This document shows, one piece after another, positions 45,808-54,388 of a stretch of DNA of 64,000 bases (its first letter is position 1; each line of letters starts with the position of its first letter). The translations under genes and the position numbers were made by a program. Where the stretch lies: the NCBI GenBank assembly GCA_942492625.1, contig CALOFM010000041.1, positions 1 through 64,000 of the forward strand, written 5' to 3'. The notes under the pieces are model-generated. The model did no database searches, was not told the origin of the DNA, and worked only from the letters and a program-made list of their open reading frames with translations. The DNA comes from Thiosymbion sp942492625. GTDB taxonomy: Bacteria > Pseudomonadota > Gammaproteobacteria > Chromatiales > Chromatiaceae.

Positions 45808-46242
45808 TCATCGCCCTGGAATCCCTCGATTCGAAAGCTGATCCGCGCGCTCGTTCTCGGGATGTCCGGCATGTCCTTTCACCCAGTGCCACTCCAGTTC
45901 GTGACGCGACACGGCTTGGTCGAGGCGCTCCCACAGGTCCCGATTCTTGACTGACTTGCGGTCGGCGGTGCGCCATCCGTTACCCTTCCAGCGTGCCATC
46001 CACTCGGTTACGCCCCGCTTCACATACTGTGAGTCCGTGGTGATCCGCACCCGGCACGGCCGTTTGAGGGCCTCCAGCGCCTGGATGACGGCCATGATCT
46101 CCATACGGTTGTTGGTGGTGCCCGCCTCGCCACCCCACAGCTCCTTTTCCTTCTCGCCGTAGCGCAGCAGCGCACCCCAGCCCCCCGGTCCCGGATTGCC
46201 CTTGCACGCCCCGTCGGTGAAAATCTCCACGCTCTCAGACAC
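45808..46242 (-). CDS. rnhA: Ribonuclease HI
   Basis: 144 residues from GTG 46240-46242, preceded by GGAGAAGG; this start overlaps the end of the methyltransferase gene by 8 bases. It degrades RNA in RNA-DNA hybrids. Catalytic residues are Asp10 (FTDGACKGNPGPGGWG), Glu48 (NNRMEI), Asp70 (TTDSQYV) and a C-terminal Asp in NERADQL, with the basic HWVKGHAGHPENE loop. A longer upstream start would run through the yafS gene. Confidence 0.96.
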   Translation of the reverse strand: MSESVEIFTDGACKGNPGPGGWGALLRYGEKEKELWGGEAGTTNNRMEIMAVIQALEALKRPCRVRITTDSQYVKRGVTEWMARWKGNGWRTADRKSVKNRDLWERLDQAVSRHELEWHWVKGHAGHPENERADQLSNRGIPGR

Positions 46243-47038
46243 GGGCCTTCTCCGCCGGCTTGGCCAGCCGTGAACTGCGCGAGGCAGACCCCCGGGCGGT
46301 CGGTTCCACGGCGCCGCCTCCAAGCACGGGCCGCCTGCTGTTCCAAGACGGCCGCAACGGTGTCAGAGTCGAAACGCGCTTGACCGCCCGAATGGCGTAA
46401 ACACCTGCGAGAAACGGCCAGAGCCAGCGGCCCATGGAGTCCAGAAAAGACAGCTGTTGCAACAGGGCACGGCGCCAGGGCGGACGGAACATCATCATTT
46501 CCTGCATCTCGACATCGAAGCCGAGCAGTGAGAGCCAGTCGCCGACACGAAAGGGGGTCAGAAAGCTGCCACACCAGGGTACAGACCCCTGCCGCCGTCG
46601 TACCATTCCCCGGGCACCCCACAGGCTCAAGGCGTTGAAACCCAGTACGACCAAGCGACCTTCCGGAATCAGGACCCGCTCGGTTTCCCTCAGCACCTGC
46701 TTCGCATCGTCGGCAAACTCCAGCGTATGGGGTAGAAGCACCGCATCCACGCTGTCTGGGGCGATCGGGAGCCGTGCCGGCGAGCCGACGACCTGGGGCC
46801 CGAGAACCTGTGGGACAGCCTGTTCGGGCAGCAGGATACGCTGGCGGATGCGGCTGGCCTGGATCGCCTCGGCGAAACCTGTACTCCCGCCGACCTGGAG
46901 CAAATAGTAACCGAAGGTGTCGCCGAGCAACCGCGTCAGGCACTCCTGCTCCTGCTGCGCCAGCTCTAGGCCCAAGGGTGAGCGGTACCACTCATCAAGC
47001 GGTGGAAGAGTTTGATCCTGTTCCGGGCGATCGATCAT
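46235..47038 (-). CDS. YafS-like SAM-dependent methyltransferase
   Basis: 267 residues. The class I methyltransferase fold is recognised from the LLQVGGSTGF motif I region, the SARLPIAPDSVDAVLLPHTLEF acidic-loop region and LIPEGRLVVLGFNALSLWG. Like YafS of E. coli it lies directly upstream of rnhA. The motif I glycines are partly replaced, which is usual for this family. The substrate is unknown. The last ~45 residues are basic and Ser/Arg-rich. Confidence 0.87.
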   Translation of the reverse strand: MIDRPEQDQTLPPLDEWYRSPLGLELAQQEQECLTRLLGDTFGYYLLQVGGSTGFAEAIQASRIRQRILLPEQAVPQVLGPQVVGSPARLPIAPDSVDAVLLPHTLEFADDAKQVLRETERVLIPEGRLVVLGFNALSLWGARGMVRRRQGSVPWCGSFLTPFRVGDWLSLLGFDVEMQEMMMFRPPWRRALLQQLSFLDSMGRWLWPFLAGVYAIRAVKRVSTLTPLRPSWNSRRPVLGGGAVEPTARGSASRSSRLAKPAEKARV

Positions 47039-47235
47039 GTCACAGGTCGCCGCTGGGGGCCGAAAATCATGAAGTTAGGTCTCCCGGCCATCAGAAGAAT
47101 ACCGCTCGATGCAGCCGTTGCTCTACGCATAACACTAGAAAAACAATAGGGTTTTCCGTATAGTTCCGGCGCAAACCAGGCGCCGGCAATTTTCACTGGC
47201 GCATCATAAAACGAACGAGAGACGGTCCTGCCTCA

Positions 47236-48411
47236 ATGCTTCCGCGATTGCGCGTAGCCGCCGTCCTGGCTACCGTCATTGTCTTGCTAGCCGGCTGCAC
47301 ATCGCAACCCACCGCGTTGGATTACTACATGTGGTCCGATTACCGCAATTTCGCCGGTGATTCGGGTATCGTCCGCCCCGCCCTCGATGTAGGCGTACTC
47401 GGAGGTGGTCCCGGTTACAGCGCGGCGAGCCACAGGGGCGGCAACCTCTGGGGCCGCGTACGTGCACGCATGGGCCTCGGCATCAAGCACAATCCGCGTG
47501 TAGACAAGGAGATCCGCTGGCTCAAGTCCAACCCCAAGTATCTCGAGCAGCTCTCGGCGCGCGCAAAGCCTTACCTGCACCTCATAATGCGTGAAATCGA
47601 GCGCCGCGGTCTTCCGGCCGAGCTCGCCCTGCTCCCGGAAATCGAGAGTAAGTACAACCCCAAGGCACTCTCTCATAAGTACGCATCCGGGATGTGGCAG
47701 TTTATACCCGGCACGGGCCGCAAGTACGGCCTGAAGCAGAACGCCTGGTACGACGGACGCAATGACATTGTCGCATCGACACGTGCCGCGCTGAACTACC
47801 TTCAGTGGCTGCACCGCGAGTTCCGTGGCGATTGGGCCCTGGCACTCGCTGGTTACAATGCAGGCGAGGGTGCAGTCGCCGCGGCCCGCCGCAATAACCG
47901 AAGCCGCGGACAAGGTACCGACTTTTGGTCGCTGAGTTTACCGAGCGAGACCGAACATTACGTACCCAAGCTGCTGGCGGTCGCCAAGCTGGTGGAAAGG
48001 CCCCAACGCTACGGGATGCGCCCCCCGCACATCGCCAACGGCCCCCAGCTCGAGCTGGTCGACATGGGGCGGCAGATGGATCTCGCCAGTGCCGCCAAGC
48101 TGAGCGGTGTGCGCCTCGCCGACCTGCGCCGTCTGAACTCGGGACTGAAGCAAGGCAAAACGCGCCCCGCGGGCCCTCATCAGCTGCTGGTCCCGATTGG
48201 AAAGGGCCGCACCCTACGCACGAAATCATCAAGGTCTCAGCTGCGACTGCCCGCCGTCGCGCAAGGCGGATCGCAGTACCGAGTCCGTGAGGGCGACACC
48301 CTGGCCAAGATCGCCAGCCGGCACCGGGTCTCCGTCGCCGCGCTCAGGAAAGCCAACGGATTGAAAGGCGACCGCGTCACCGTCGGCAAGGCACTGATCA
48401 TTCCGGGCTAG
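47236..48411 (+). CDS. mltD: Membrane-bound lytic murein transglycosylase D
   Basis: 391 residues, shorter than E. coli MltD. A lipoprotein signal ends at LLAGC (Cys21). The transglycosylase domain has the catalytic Glu in ALLPEIESKYNPKA, then YASGMWQFIPGTGRKYGL and ALAGYNAGEGAV. One clear C-terminal LysM (YRVREGDTLAKIASRHRVSVAALRKAN) and a weaker one before it bind peptidoglycan. It is divergent from yafS-rnhA-dnaQ. Confidence 0.95.
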   Translation: MLPRLRVAAVLATVIVLLAGCTSQPTALDYYMWSDYRNFAGDSGIVRPALDVGVLGGGPGYSAASHRGGNLWGRVRARMGLGIKHNPRVDKEIRWLKSNPKYLEQLSARAKPYLHLIMREIERRGLPAELALLPEIESKYNPKALSHKYASGMWQFIPGTGRKYGLKQNAWYDGRNDIVASTRAALNYLQWLHREFRGDWALALAGYNAGEGAVAAARRNNRSRGQGTDFWSLSLPSETEHYVPKLLAVAKLVERPQRYGMRPPHIANGPQLELVDMGRQMDLASAAKLSGVRLADLRRLNSGLKQGKTRPAGPHQLLVPIGKGRTLRTKSSRSQLRLPAVAQGGSQYRVREGDTLAKIASRHRVSVAALRKANGLKGDRVTVGKALIIPG

Positions 48412-48711
48412 GAGCCTGTCTGGCTTGCGCGCTCAACGCAAAGAAGCGGGGCGCCAAGGGCGCTGGAGTACACGAAGACGGAGCGGCTCTCCTCTTCAGC
48501 TTCGTCCCGGTTGATTCCGTTCCGCAGCATTCCATCTCGACCAGCTTGAATCGATTCTCGGCCGGGGCTTGATCGCCGAACCAACAATACCTACTACTCT
48601 GGTCAAGTAAACCCGCAGCCCTGCAGAGACTGGAGTCGAACTGAATTCGTGCAATCCGCGTGATTCGTAGTTTACTAGCTTTTCCAGGTTGACCCGCTTC
48701 ACTCGCGCACC
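48412..48711. other. Intergenic region with dispersed repeat copy
   Basis: 300 bases between mltD and ychJ on the plus strand. It has no coding frame I can support. It contains the second copy of the 23-bp repeat (48653-48675). No terminator or promoter is convincing. Confidence 0.5.
48653..48675. repeat. 23-bp dispersed repeat, copy 2
   Basis: 22 of 23 bases equal 29587-29609. This copy lies 37 bases upstream of the ychJ start, in the same orientation as copy 1 on the plus strand. Confidence 0.55.
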
Positions 48712-49128
48712 ATGAAATCAGTCACCCCCTGCCCCTGCGGCTCCGGCAAGCCCTTCTGCGACTGCTGCGGTCCTTTCATCGAAGGCACTGAGGCTCCCGA
48801 GACGGTGGAGGCCCTGATGCGCTCCCGTTACACCGCCTACAGCCTCCGTATGGAGGACTATCTTCGCGCCACCTGGCACTCCACGACCCGGCGGCAAGAT
48901 CTGAACCTGGACGAGCGGGTCAAGTGGATCGGCCTAAAGATCGTGCGCACCCAGGATGGCGGCCCGCAGGATAAAGAGGGACTGGTGGAGTTCGTCGCCC
49001 GCTACAAGATTGGCGGCCGTGCTCATCGGATGCAGGAGGTGAGCCGCTTCGTGCGTCAGGATGGACGCTGGCTGTACGTGAGCGGAAAGCTGGCTCCTTC
49101 AAGCTCAAAGCCGCTAATCGACGGCTAA
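48712..49128 (+). CDS. YchJ-family protein with SEC-C motif
   Basis: 138 residues. The N-terminal zinc-binding SEC-C motif is PCPCGSGKPFCDCCGPFI. The rest is the YchJ NTF2-like domain: ALMRSRYTAYSLRMEDYLRATWH and later VEFVARYKIGGRAHRMQEVSRFVR, ending GRWLYVSG. The function of the family is not established. It stands alone on the plus strand. Confidence 0.92.
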   Translation: MKSVTPCPCGSGKPFCDCCGPFIEGTEAPETVEALMRSRYTAYSLRMEDYLRATWHSTTRRQDLNLDERVKWIGLKIVRTQDGGPQDKEGLVEFVARYKIGGRAHRMQEVSRFVRQDGRWLYVSGKLAPSSSKPLIDG

Positions 49129-49234
49129 GCTGCAGGAGGAAATCAACGCGGCCTCACCGTCGTTTTCGGCGAAAACACGCGATTGTTTACCCTGAATGTG
49201 GTTCTGAGCCTGAAATATCCCTGAGGTATTTTGC

Positions 49235-49456
49235 CTAATCGCGGCGCTTTGTGCGACGCTTGGCGGCCCAGCCAGCAGCGAGCCCGCGGCTGCCGGCGTC
49301 GGCCTTGGTGCATATTTTCGTAGCCAATGCTTGCTCGATGCTCATGCCGTTTCTTAGCCGAGCGGCCAGCGTGTTCGGGTGCAGGCGGTACTCGCGCGCC
49401 AAGTCGCTCAGGCACCAATCGCGCCCTAGGTAGTTGATCTGGTGTTTTCGTGGCAT
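49235..49456 (-). CDS. Small basic helix-turn-helix-like protein
   Basis: 73 residues from ATG 49454-49456. The segment INYLGRDWCLSDLAREYRL followed by HPNTLAARLRNGMSIEQAL resembles the short YxG-x-LxxLAREYGL-xxxTLxxRLxxGxxxEEAL helix-turn-helix found in many phage and accessory genes. The C-terminus is Lys/Arg-rich. A longer frame to 49621 is open but looks non-coding. DNA binding is inferred from the pattern. Confidence 0.55.
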   Translation of the reverse strand: MPRKHQINYLGRDWCLSDLAREYRLHPNTLAARLRNGMSIEQALATKICTKADAGSRGLAAGWAAKRRTKRRD

Positions 49457-49961
49457 CGCGCGCACCGCGGAGAATGAGTTTCGAGGGGAAACTGTGCAGA
49501 GGTTTGTTTTGTTGTTTAACCAGCGAGATACGTCGCCGGTGGGAAAATGGTCTCTGATTTCCCCGTCTGAATTTGTGACGTCCGTCCCGCTCCGGCACCC
49601 AAGGATTGTGACAGGGGTCACAAACTAGAACGTCGGGCCAACCAAACCGCCCGACAGTGGGTGAGGCGGGTGGCTAATCAGTGTTTCCGAACTCTGCGCT
49701 GACGGGTGCTGCGCCGGGTGTGGCTATCCCAGCGGCGTTGCTAGCGGTAAGAACAGGCGGGGCCTCCGGGAGATTTGCTGAGGTTCGAGCCTGAAGGTCG
49801 AGGGCGAAGGTGAAAAAATTCCTGATAGTCCTTGCGGATGGCCGGTTACTGTCGCAGAGACTACTGTTGAACACCGCGGTAACCGATTCGTACAGATTGC
49901 CTGCGTCGGGGAAACGCAGTGTGATATAAACTTCCGACCACAAACTGAGGAGAGTTCTTTC
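49457..49961. other. 505-base gap with inverted repeats
   Basis: No gene is supported here. It contains the operator-like palindrome at 49606-49623 and a 7-bp hairpin (49632-49638 with 49649-49655) without a T run. The last ~40 bases are the leader of the YSC84 gene. Confidence 0.5.
49606..49623. promoter_or_regulatory. Operator-like palindrome TTGTGAC-N4-GTCACAA
   Basis: A perfect 7-bp inverted repeat with a 4-base spacer (AGGG). A further TTGTGAC half-site occurs at 49573-49579. It lies 150 bases upstream of the small HTH-like gene and about 340 bases upstream of the YSC84 gene, so either could be the target. Confidence 0.45.
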
Positions 49962-50528
49962 TTGCGCAAACAACTTACAACTGTTCTTGTCTTTCTGCTG
50001 CTCTTAGTCCCCATCGGTAGCGCCTGGGCCGACGCGTACGAAGACACCATCAAAGTCTTTTCAAGTGCCGGCGAGAGCGGCGAATTTTTCGGGAAGACCT
50101 ACGGCTATGCCGTTTTCCCGACGATCGGCAAGGCCGGTGTCGGGATAGGTGGCGCCTACGGCAAGGGACGCGTTTTTGTCGGCGGCAAGCACGTCGGCAA
50201 CACTTCCGTGACCCAGCTCACCGTGGGTTGGCAGTTGGGAGGGCAAGCCTACAGCATGATTATTTTCTTCGAGGACAAGCGCGCCTTCGACGAATTTTCC
50301 AGCGGTAACTTCGAATTCTCGGCACAGGCTACTGCCGTCGCTATTACCGCAGGGGTTTCTGCTGCTGCGACAACAGCGGGCAGCTCTGCCGGAGCCAGCG
50401 GCGGCAAGCACGACGCCACTACCGTCGGTCGCTATCACAGGGGAATGGCCGTGTTCACCGTCGCCAAGGGTGGTCTGATGTACGAGGCCAGTATCGGCGG
50501 GCAGAAGTTCAGCTACAAACCGCTTTGA
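49962..50528 (+). CDS. YSC84-like (SYLF) periplasmic protein
   Basis: 188 residues from a TTG with GAGGAGAG upstream. A signal peptide (LTTVLVFLLLLVPIGSAWA) precedes a SYLF/Ysc84 domain: KTYGYAVFPTIGKAGVGIGGAYGKG, then TVGWQLGGQAYSMIIFFEDKRAFDEFSSG and the closing GGLMYEASIGGQKFSY. The eukaryotic relatives bind lipids or actin; the bacterial role is unknown. It is a single gene with a divergent neighbour. Confidence 0.9.
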   Translation: MRKQLTTVLVFLLLLVPIGSAWADAYEDTIKVFSSAGESGEFFGKTYGYAVFPTIGKAGVGIGGAYGKGRVFVGGKHVGNTSVTQLTVGWQLGGQAYSMIIFFEDKRAFDEFSSGNFEFSAQATAVAITAGVSAAATTAGSSAGASGGKHDATTVGRYHRGMAVFTVAKGGLMYEASIGGQKFSYKPL

Positions 50529-50661
50529 ACTCCCGATAGCAGCAGAAATCTTTTTCCTGAGGAAATAGCTCTGTCCGCTCTATCCAGGCGCGCTTCCGGT
50601 TGTCCGGAGCCCATCATTTCGGCGATTGGTCCCGGGTCCGGATCTTAATGACGCCGGAAGA

Positions 50662-50874
50662 CTAACAATTATATATGCCCACCGCGCAACGTCGCACCGT
50701 GCGTCGCCCTACTCCCGCAACGCTCACTGGCGTTAGCGGGCGCCCGATTCTGGCTTCGGCAGTCGGGATCAAACTGTGAACCCCTGGGATTGATAACCGC
50801 TCTCCAATTTCAGATCCGCAAACCACGATGGTCCCGGCAATCATTAAGATACGAAATCGTTTCGACGTGATCAT
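50662..50874 (-). CDS. Small protein translation-coupled to the DUF2092 gene
   Basis: 70 residues. An N-terminal hydrophobic stretch (FRILMIAGTIVVCGSEIG) could be a signal or anchor. The C-terminal half has a distinctive RIGRPLTPVSVAGVGRRTVRR segment. Its ATG overlaps the DUF2092 stop as ATGA at 50871-50874. I recall similar small proteins next to DUF2092 genes but know no function. Protein-level coupling argues it is real. Confidence 0.65.
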   Translation of the reverse strand: MITSKRFRILMIAGTIVVCGSEIGERLSIPGVHSLIPTAEARIGRPLTPVSVAGVGRRTVRRCAVGIYNC

Positions 50875-51671
50875 TGAGATTCTCCTATCACGAAATGCCC
50901 CGGCAATTCATCCGTACCCTCAAGATTCTTCAGTTCTACCTTCTTGGCGTCCGTTGGGTTCTTGAAACTGAAATCAACTACTGCAACCTCGTCTCCAGTC
51001 TTCCAGTTCCTAGTCTGAATGGTGTATTGCGGTCCACCGGTAACGAGCTTTGAGGTGATGACAAATCGGCAAGGATAGGGGTGTTCCCCTTGCGCGATCC
51101 AGATCTGGTAATCGACTTCTTTTTTCCGAAAAGCGAGGGAATCGCATTCAACGCCTCCGATCACGCCGCTACCAAGGTCCTTTACATCTACGACGTCGAG
51201 CATCAGTTCATCGTAAGGATCCGACAACAGCAAATCCGCGGCAGGGAGGGGCCTGTTATGCTTGACCCTCAACTCATCGATCAGGTGTTCGACCGTGCCA
51301 GGCATATCAGCCTGCGCATAGATGTTCATGTTCTTACCCACCAGAGTCAGGGTTTTTCCGTCAAAGGACATCTCGACGTCCGCAAACCCGCCGGAGCGCA
51401 TGGTGCGAATCTTGTCAGGCCGATTGAGAGTGACGGTGCCAGAACTCGCCAGCTCGAGTTTCTGTTCGTCATTGGTGACGACGTCGAGGGTCGCATCGTA
51501 TCCGAACGAGAGCGCCTTCTGCGCCGTCAGGTAATCGGACATGGCCTTGAGCAGCCTCTTGGCATCTGCCTCATCGGCTCTCACTCCAGCGGACGCCCCG
51601 AACACAACTATCGAGCACAGCGCCAGAGCGAACATGCTGCGCCCGGAATTTTCTAACAATTTTCGCGCCAT
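50871..51671 (-). CDS. DUF2092 periplasmic protein
   Basis: 266 residues with a signal peptide ending near GASAGVRA. The rest is a LolA-like beta-rich fold: RLLKAMSDYLTAQKALSFGYDATLDVV, SSGTVTLNRPDKIR, then FDGKTLTLVGKNMNIYAQ, and a late CDSLAFRKKEVDYQIWI segment. This matches DUF2092, predicted to bind a hydrophobic ligand in the periplasm by analogy with LolA/LolB. It is coupled to the following 70-residue gene. Confidence 0.87.
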   Translation of the reverse strand: MARKLLENSGRSMFALALCSIVVFGASAGVRADEADAKRLLKAMSDYLTAQKALSFGYDATLDVVTNDEQKLELASSGTVTLNRPDKIRTMRSGGFADVEMSFDGKTLTLVGKNMNIYAQADMPGTVEHLIDELRVKHNRPLPAADLLLSDPYDELMLDVVDVKDLGSGVIGGVECDSLAFRKKEVDYQIWIAQGEHPYPCRFVITSKLVTGGPQYTIQTRNWKTGDEVAVVDFSFKNPTDAKKVELKNLEGTDELPGHFVIGESQ

Positions 51672-52241
51672 CTTCTTCGTGCACCTCTTTAAACGCGAGA
51701 TTTTCGACTTGAAAATCTCCCATGCGCCAGAGTCTAACGCGAAAATCCACGGAGCTGCACTCGCATTTCTCCTTGGTCCACTTCGCGCGATTTCGGGTCA
51801 GCCGGTTCTCCGCCAACCTTAGCCGCCAATTTCCGCTTTGGGCCGACCTCACTGGGATGGTCGCCCGTACATGAAACCGCATCTAAGTACTAGAAGCAGG
51901 CGTTTCTGGCATCTCCAATGTGGGAATGCTAACAGCTATCGGGAAGTTTGCGCATCAGTACTTAAGCAAAAGCCTATCAGACTTCCCCTATATACAGGCT
52001 CTTGATTGCAAGACTTACTGTTTTCGTATCGCGTTGATCTTTCAAACCGATATTTCGCTTGACACATCGCCGTTTCTGTCTATTTTAGCTGACGTAGTTT
52101 CTGTTTAGCACTCTTAGCCCCGAAATTCCGAATTCTCCTCTACGAGATATCGTATTAAAGACGATCTGGCTGAAATATCGCGACGTCCACAGAGGGCGAA
52201 GTTCGCCGACATTATAGTATTCATACGAGCCCATTCAGTCG
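51672..52241. other. 570-base AT-richer gap, no gene supported
   Basis: Short open frames exist on both strands but none has a good ribosome site or recognisable similarity. Base composition becomes clearly more AT-rich from about 51890 on, which continues into the next three genes. Possible promoter-like AT stretches near 52195-52220 precede the DsrE-like gene. Confidence 0.5.
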
Positions 52242-52769
52242 ATGAATAAGAGAAAGTGTATCAGCGCACTGGGGATTATCTTTTTTGTCGCTCTACTGCC
52301 GGGCGTGTCCACTTCCGCCCAAACCAACGTCGATGAGAAGGAATACCCCGAGGCTCAGGAGATTAAGGCAATCGTTTCAGTCGGTTCTCCGCCTGCCGGC
52401 GTCCTGTTCAATGTATTAGAATACGACGAGGACGCACTAGAGTGGATAGTGCCACGAATCGAATATTATGTAGATCTTCTGCGCCAGCGTTATCCCAACT
52501 TGGAGATTGTCGTCGTGTCGCACGGAGATGAAATGTTTTCACTGCGAGACGAGGAAAAATGGCTGTATAAAGACGTACATAAACAGGTTCAGCGGTTATC
52601 GGAAGAATTGAATGTTACGTTTCATGTCTGTGGCTCTTATGCGAGGGCCAACGGGATCGATGAGAGTGAGTTCCCGCAATACGTTGATGTGGTTCCCTTG
52701 GCCACGACGCAAATCAAGGATTACCAAGAATTGGAATATACGGTGATCACCACGGAGCTTTCATGGTAA
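52242..52769 (+). CDS. DsrE-like secreted protein
   Basis: 175 residues with a signal peptide (LGIIFFVALLPGVSTSAQ). The mature part follows the DsrE/DsrF-like fold: YYVDLLRQRYPNLEIVVVSHGDEMF, VQRLSEELNVTFHVCGSYARANG with a conserved Cys, and a C-terminal VVPLATTQIKDYQELEYTVI. Cytoplasmic DsrE relatives carry sulfur on such a Cys; export to the periplasm would be fitting in a sulfur oxidiser but the role is inferred. It lies in a lower-GC segment and precedes the cupin gene by 51 bases. Confidence 0.75.
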   Translation: MNKRKCISALGIIFFVALLPGVSTSAQTNVDEKEYPEAQEIKAIVSVGSPPAGVLFNVLEYDEDALEWIVPRIEYYVDLLRQRYPNLEIVVVSHGDEMFSLRDEEKWLYKDVHKQVQRLSEELNVTFHVCGSYARANGIDESEFPQYVDVVPLATTQIKDYQELEYTVITTELSW

Positions 52770-52820
52770 ACGGTGCTCGTTGGTAATTAGCAAAAAAGGC
52801 ACAGACATTCGTCTCGCAAG

Positions 52821-53492
52821 ATGCAACATACGTTTTTGTTATCAGAAGATCGTGAACCGGCGATTTCTCCGTTGGGGTTGCGTTGCGCCGCCGGGATGTC
52901 AGAGATCGCTCGACGCGACCGACAGTCGCTATCGGGCGCGATGGCCCTGTTGCCGCTAGGAATGAAGCAAATTCGTCATCTGACCACTGGGATAGCCGAT
53001 CCTCTGGAACTGCCAAGACGCACAAAGATACAGAGCGTTACGATTCATAAAACATTGGCTTGGCGCTTAGGAGTTGTCCGACTGGGCCCTGGTGTTACGA
53101 TCCCACTCCATGACCATCCTGAAGCATATGCTGTGTCCTATATATTAGGTGGGAAGATCACAGTCGACGCCTTCTCGTTCGCGAAAGAATGCTCGCATGG
53201 GATAGCGCAATTATATCCCGCCTGGTCGGTCGAGTGCGGACCCGAAGAATCGGCTATCCTAGACCCGTGGGATGTCAATGTTCATCGCGTCCATGCGTCC
53301 CAAGGTGGCGCGGTTCTGTTGACAGGGACTTTCGCTAATGGGATTAGACTGAAGAGTCGGCGTTGGTTTTTCACAACAGGGCACCCCCAGAGCGGAACTA
53401 GAGCAGTCGTAGTCGATCAGGCACCTGCTCACGATAAAATAAAGCCGTCTAGCGTGGCTTTAGCCTTGTTTCTTCGTCAAACAAACCTATGA
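52821..53492 (+). CDS. Cupin protein, possibly PCO/ADO-like thiol dioxygenase
   Basis: 223 residues. Cupin motif 1 is LGPGVTIPLHDHPEAYAVSYILGG, with the HxH-x3-E/G spacing; motif 2 is DPWDVNVHRVHASQGGAVLLTG. The HDHP followed by a YILGG-type turn recalls plant cysteine oxidases and cysteamine dioxygenase (PCO/ADO), which bind one iron through three His. General cupin function is safe; thiol oxidation is a guess. No signal peptide is seen. The gene is lower in GC than the surrounding chromosome. Confidence 0.65.
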   Translation: MQHTFLLSEDREPAISPLGLRCAAGMSEIARRDRQSLSGAMALLPLGMKQIRHLTTGIADPLELPRRTKIQSVTIHKTLAWRLGVVRLGPGVTIPLHDHPEAYAVSYILGGKITVDAFSFAKECSHGIAQLYPAWSVECGPEESAILDPWDVNVHRVHASQGGAVLLTGTFANGIRLKSRRWFFTTGHPQSGTRAVVVDQAPAHDKIKPSSVALALFLRQTNL

Positions 53493-53644
53493 GATGAAAC
53501 GAGTAACCTATTTATTAGCATAAGCCTATCTTCGCCGATTGGTCGAGTGCTTTATGGCGTGAAGATTCTCATGCTCAGCCTTGGATTTCGTCTGACTTTT
53601 CGCTTAGACCCCCATCGTCACAACGAGAGAACCAGGTGCATCCA

Positions 53645-54112
53645 ATGTCTAGTCAAAGCTCTACCGCGGGGAAGGTGTTGGTTGGTACAGCGTTGGCACT
53701 GCAAGCGGCGGCGGTATCTTCCGATGATACCGATACCCCCCGCTCGGGGAGCCCCGAAGCCGCGTTCGTGCTTTACGAGGAAGGGAACTTCGCCGAGGCC
53801 GCCTTGAGTCTGCAACCGTATGCCGTTCAAGGACACGCCCGCGCACAGTTGTACTTAGCCACACTCTATCGAACAGGCTCAGGTGTAACGGAAGACGAGT
53901 ACGAAGCCGCCAAATGGTACAGAAAAGCAGCCGAGTTGGGAGTAGCTGAAGCACAATTCCATTTGGGTTTGATGTACCTGGAAGGAACCGGTGTAACCGA
54001 GAATTCCGACCTAGCACTGGAGTGGATATCCAGAGCAGCAGCGCAAGGGTTTGGCGATGCTCTCGATGTTTTTCGATACATGCTCGACCATGACCAAGTG
54101 CTGGATTGCTGA
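53645..54112 (+). CDS. Sel1-repeat protein
   Basis: 155 residues from ATG 53645 (a GTG three codons upstream is an alternative). After a short hydrophobic Ala/Val/Leu segment it has Sel1-like repeats: ARAQLYLATLYRTGSGVTEDEYEAAKWYRKAAELG, and AQFHLGLMYLEGTGVTENSDLALEWISRAAAQG. Such repeats bind other proteins. It is truncated compared with typical multi-repeat members and may be exported. It ends the lower-GC segment. Confidence 0.8.
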   Translation: MSSQSSTAGKVLVGTALALQAAAVSSDDTDTPRSGSPEAAFVLYEEGNFAEAALSLQPYAVQGHARAQLYLATLYRTGSGVTEDEYEAAKWYRKAAELGVAEAQFHLGLMYLEGTGVTENSDLALEWISRAAAQGFGDALDVFRYMLDHDQVLDC

Positions 54113-54388
54113 TGTACCGGAATTATCCCGAAAGCGGAGGAATGTCTTTCTCGATAACCAATGTCGTGGTCAAGTAGCCAACGAGGTCTATCCTCATGCA
54201 GTCGCCGTGTTTTTGGTGCGAGTGGCTGCGACGCTTGCAGTTTCGCGCCATCGCCGCCACTTTTCTAAAGCAAACAATCATCGCCGCAATGACAGGGCGA
54301 GGCTGAGGAACTTCCGCCGGAAACCCTGAGCGCAAGATCCTTCAGCCGCTGCACCTTGAAATCGGTCCCAAGTCACGGGGAGAGAAAC

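Noticed and set aside
49457..49621. Extension of the small HTH-like protein to 128 residues
   Set aside because: The added part lacks similarity and contains the operator-like palindrome; the ATG at 49456 begins right before the recognisable segment.
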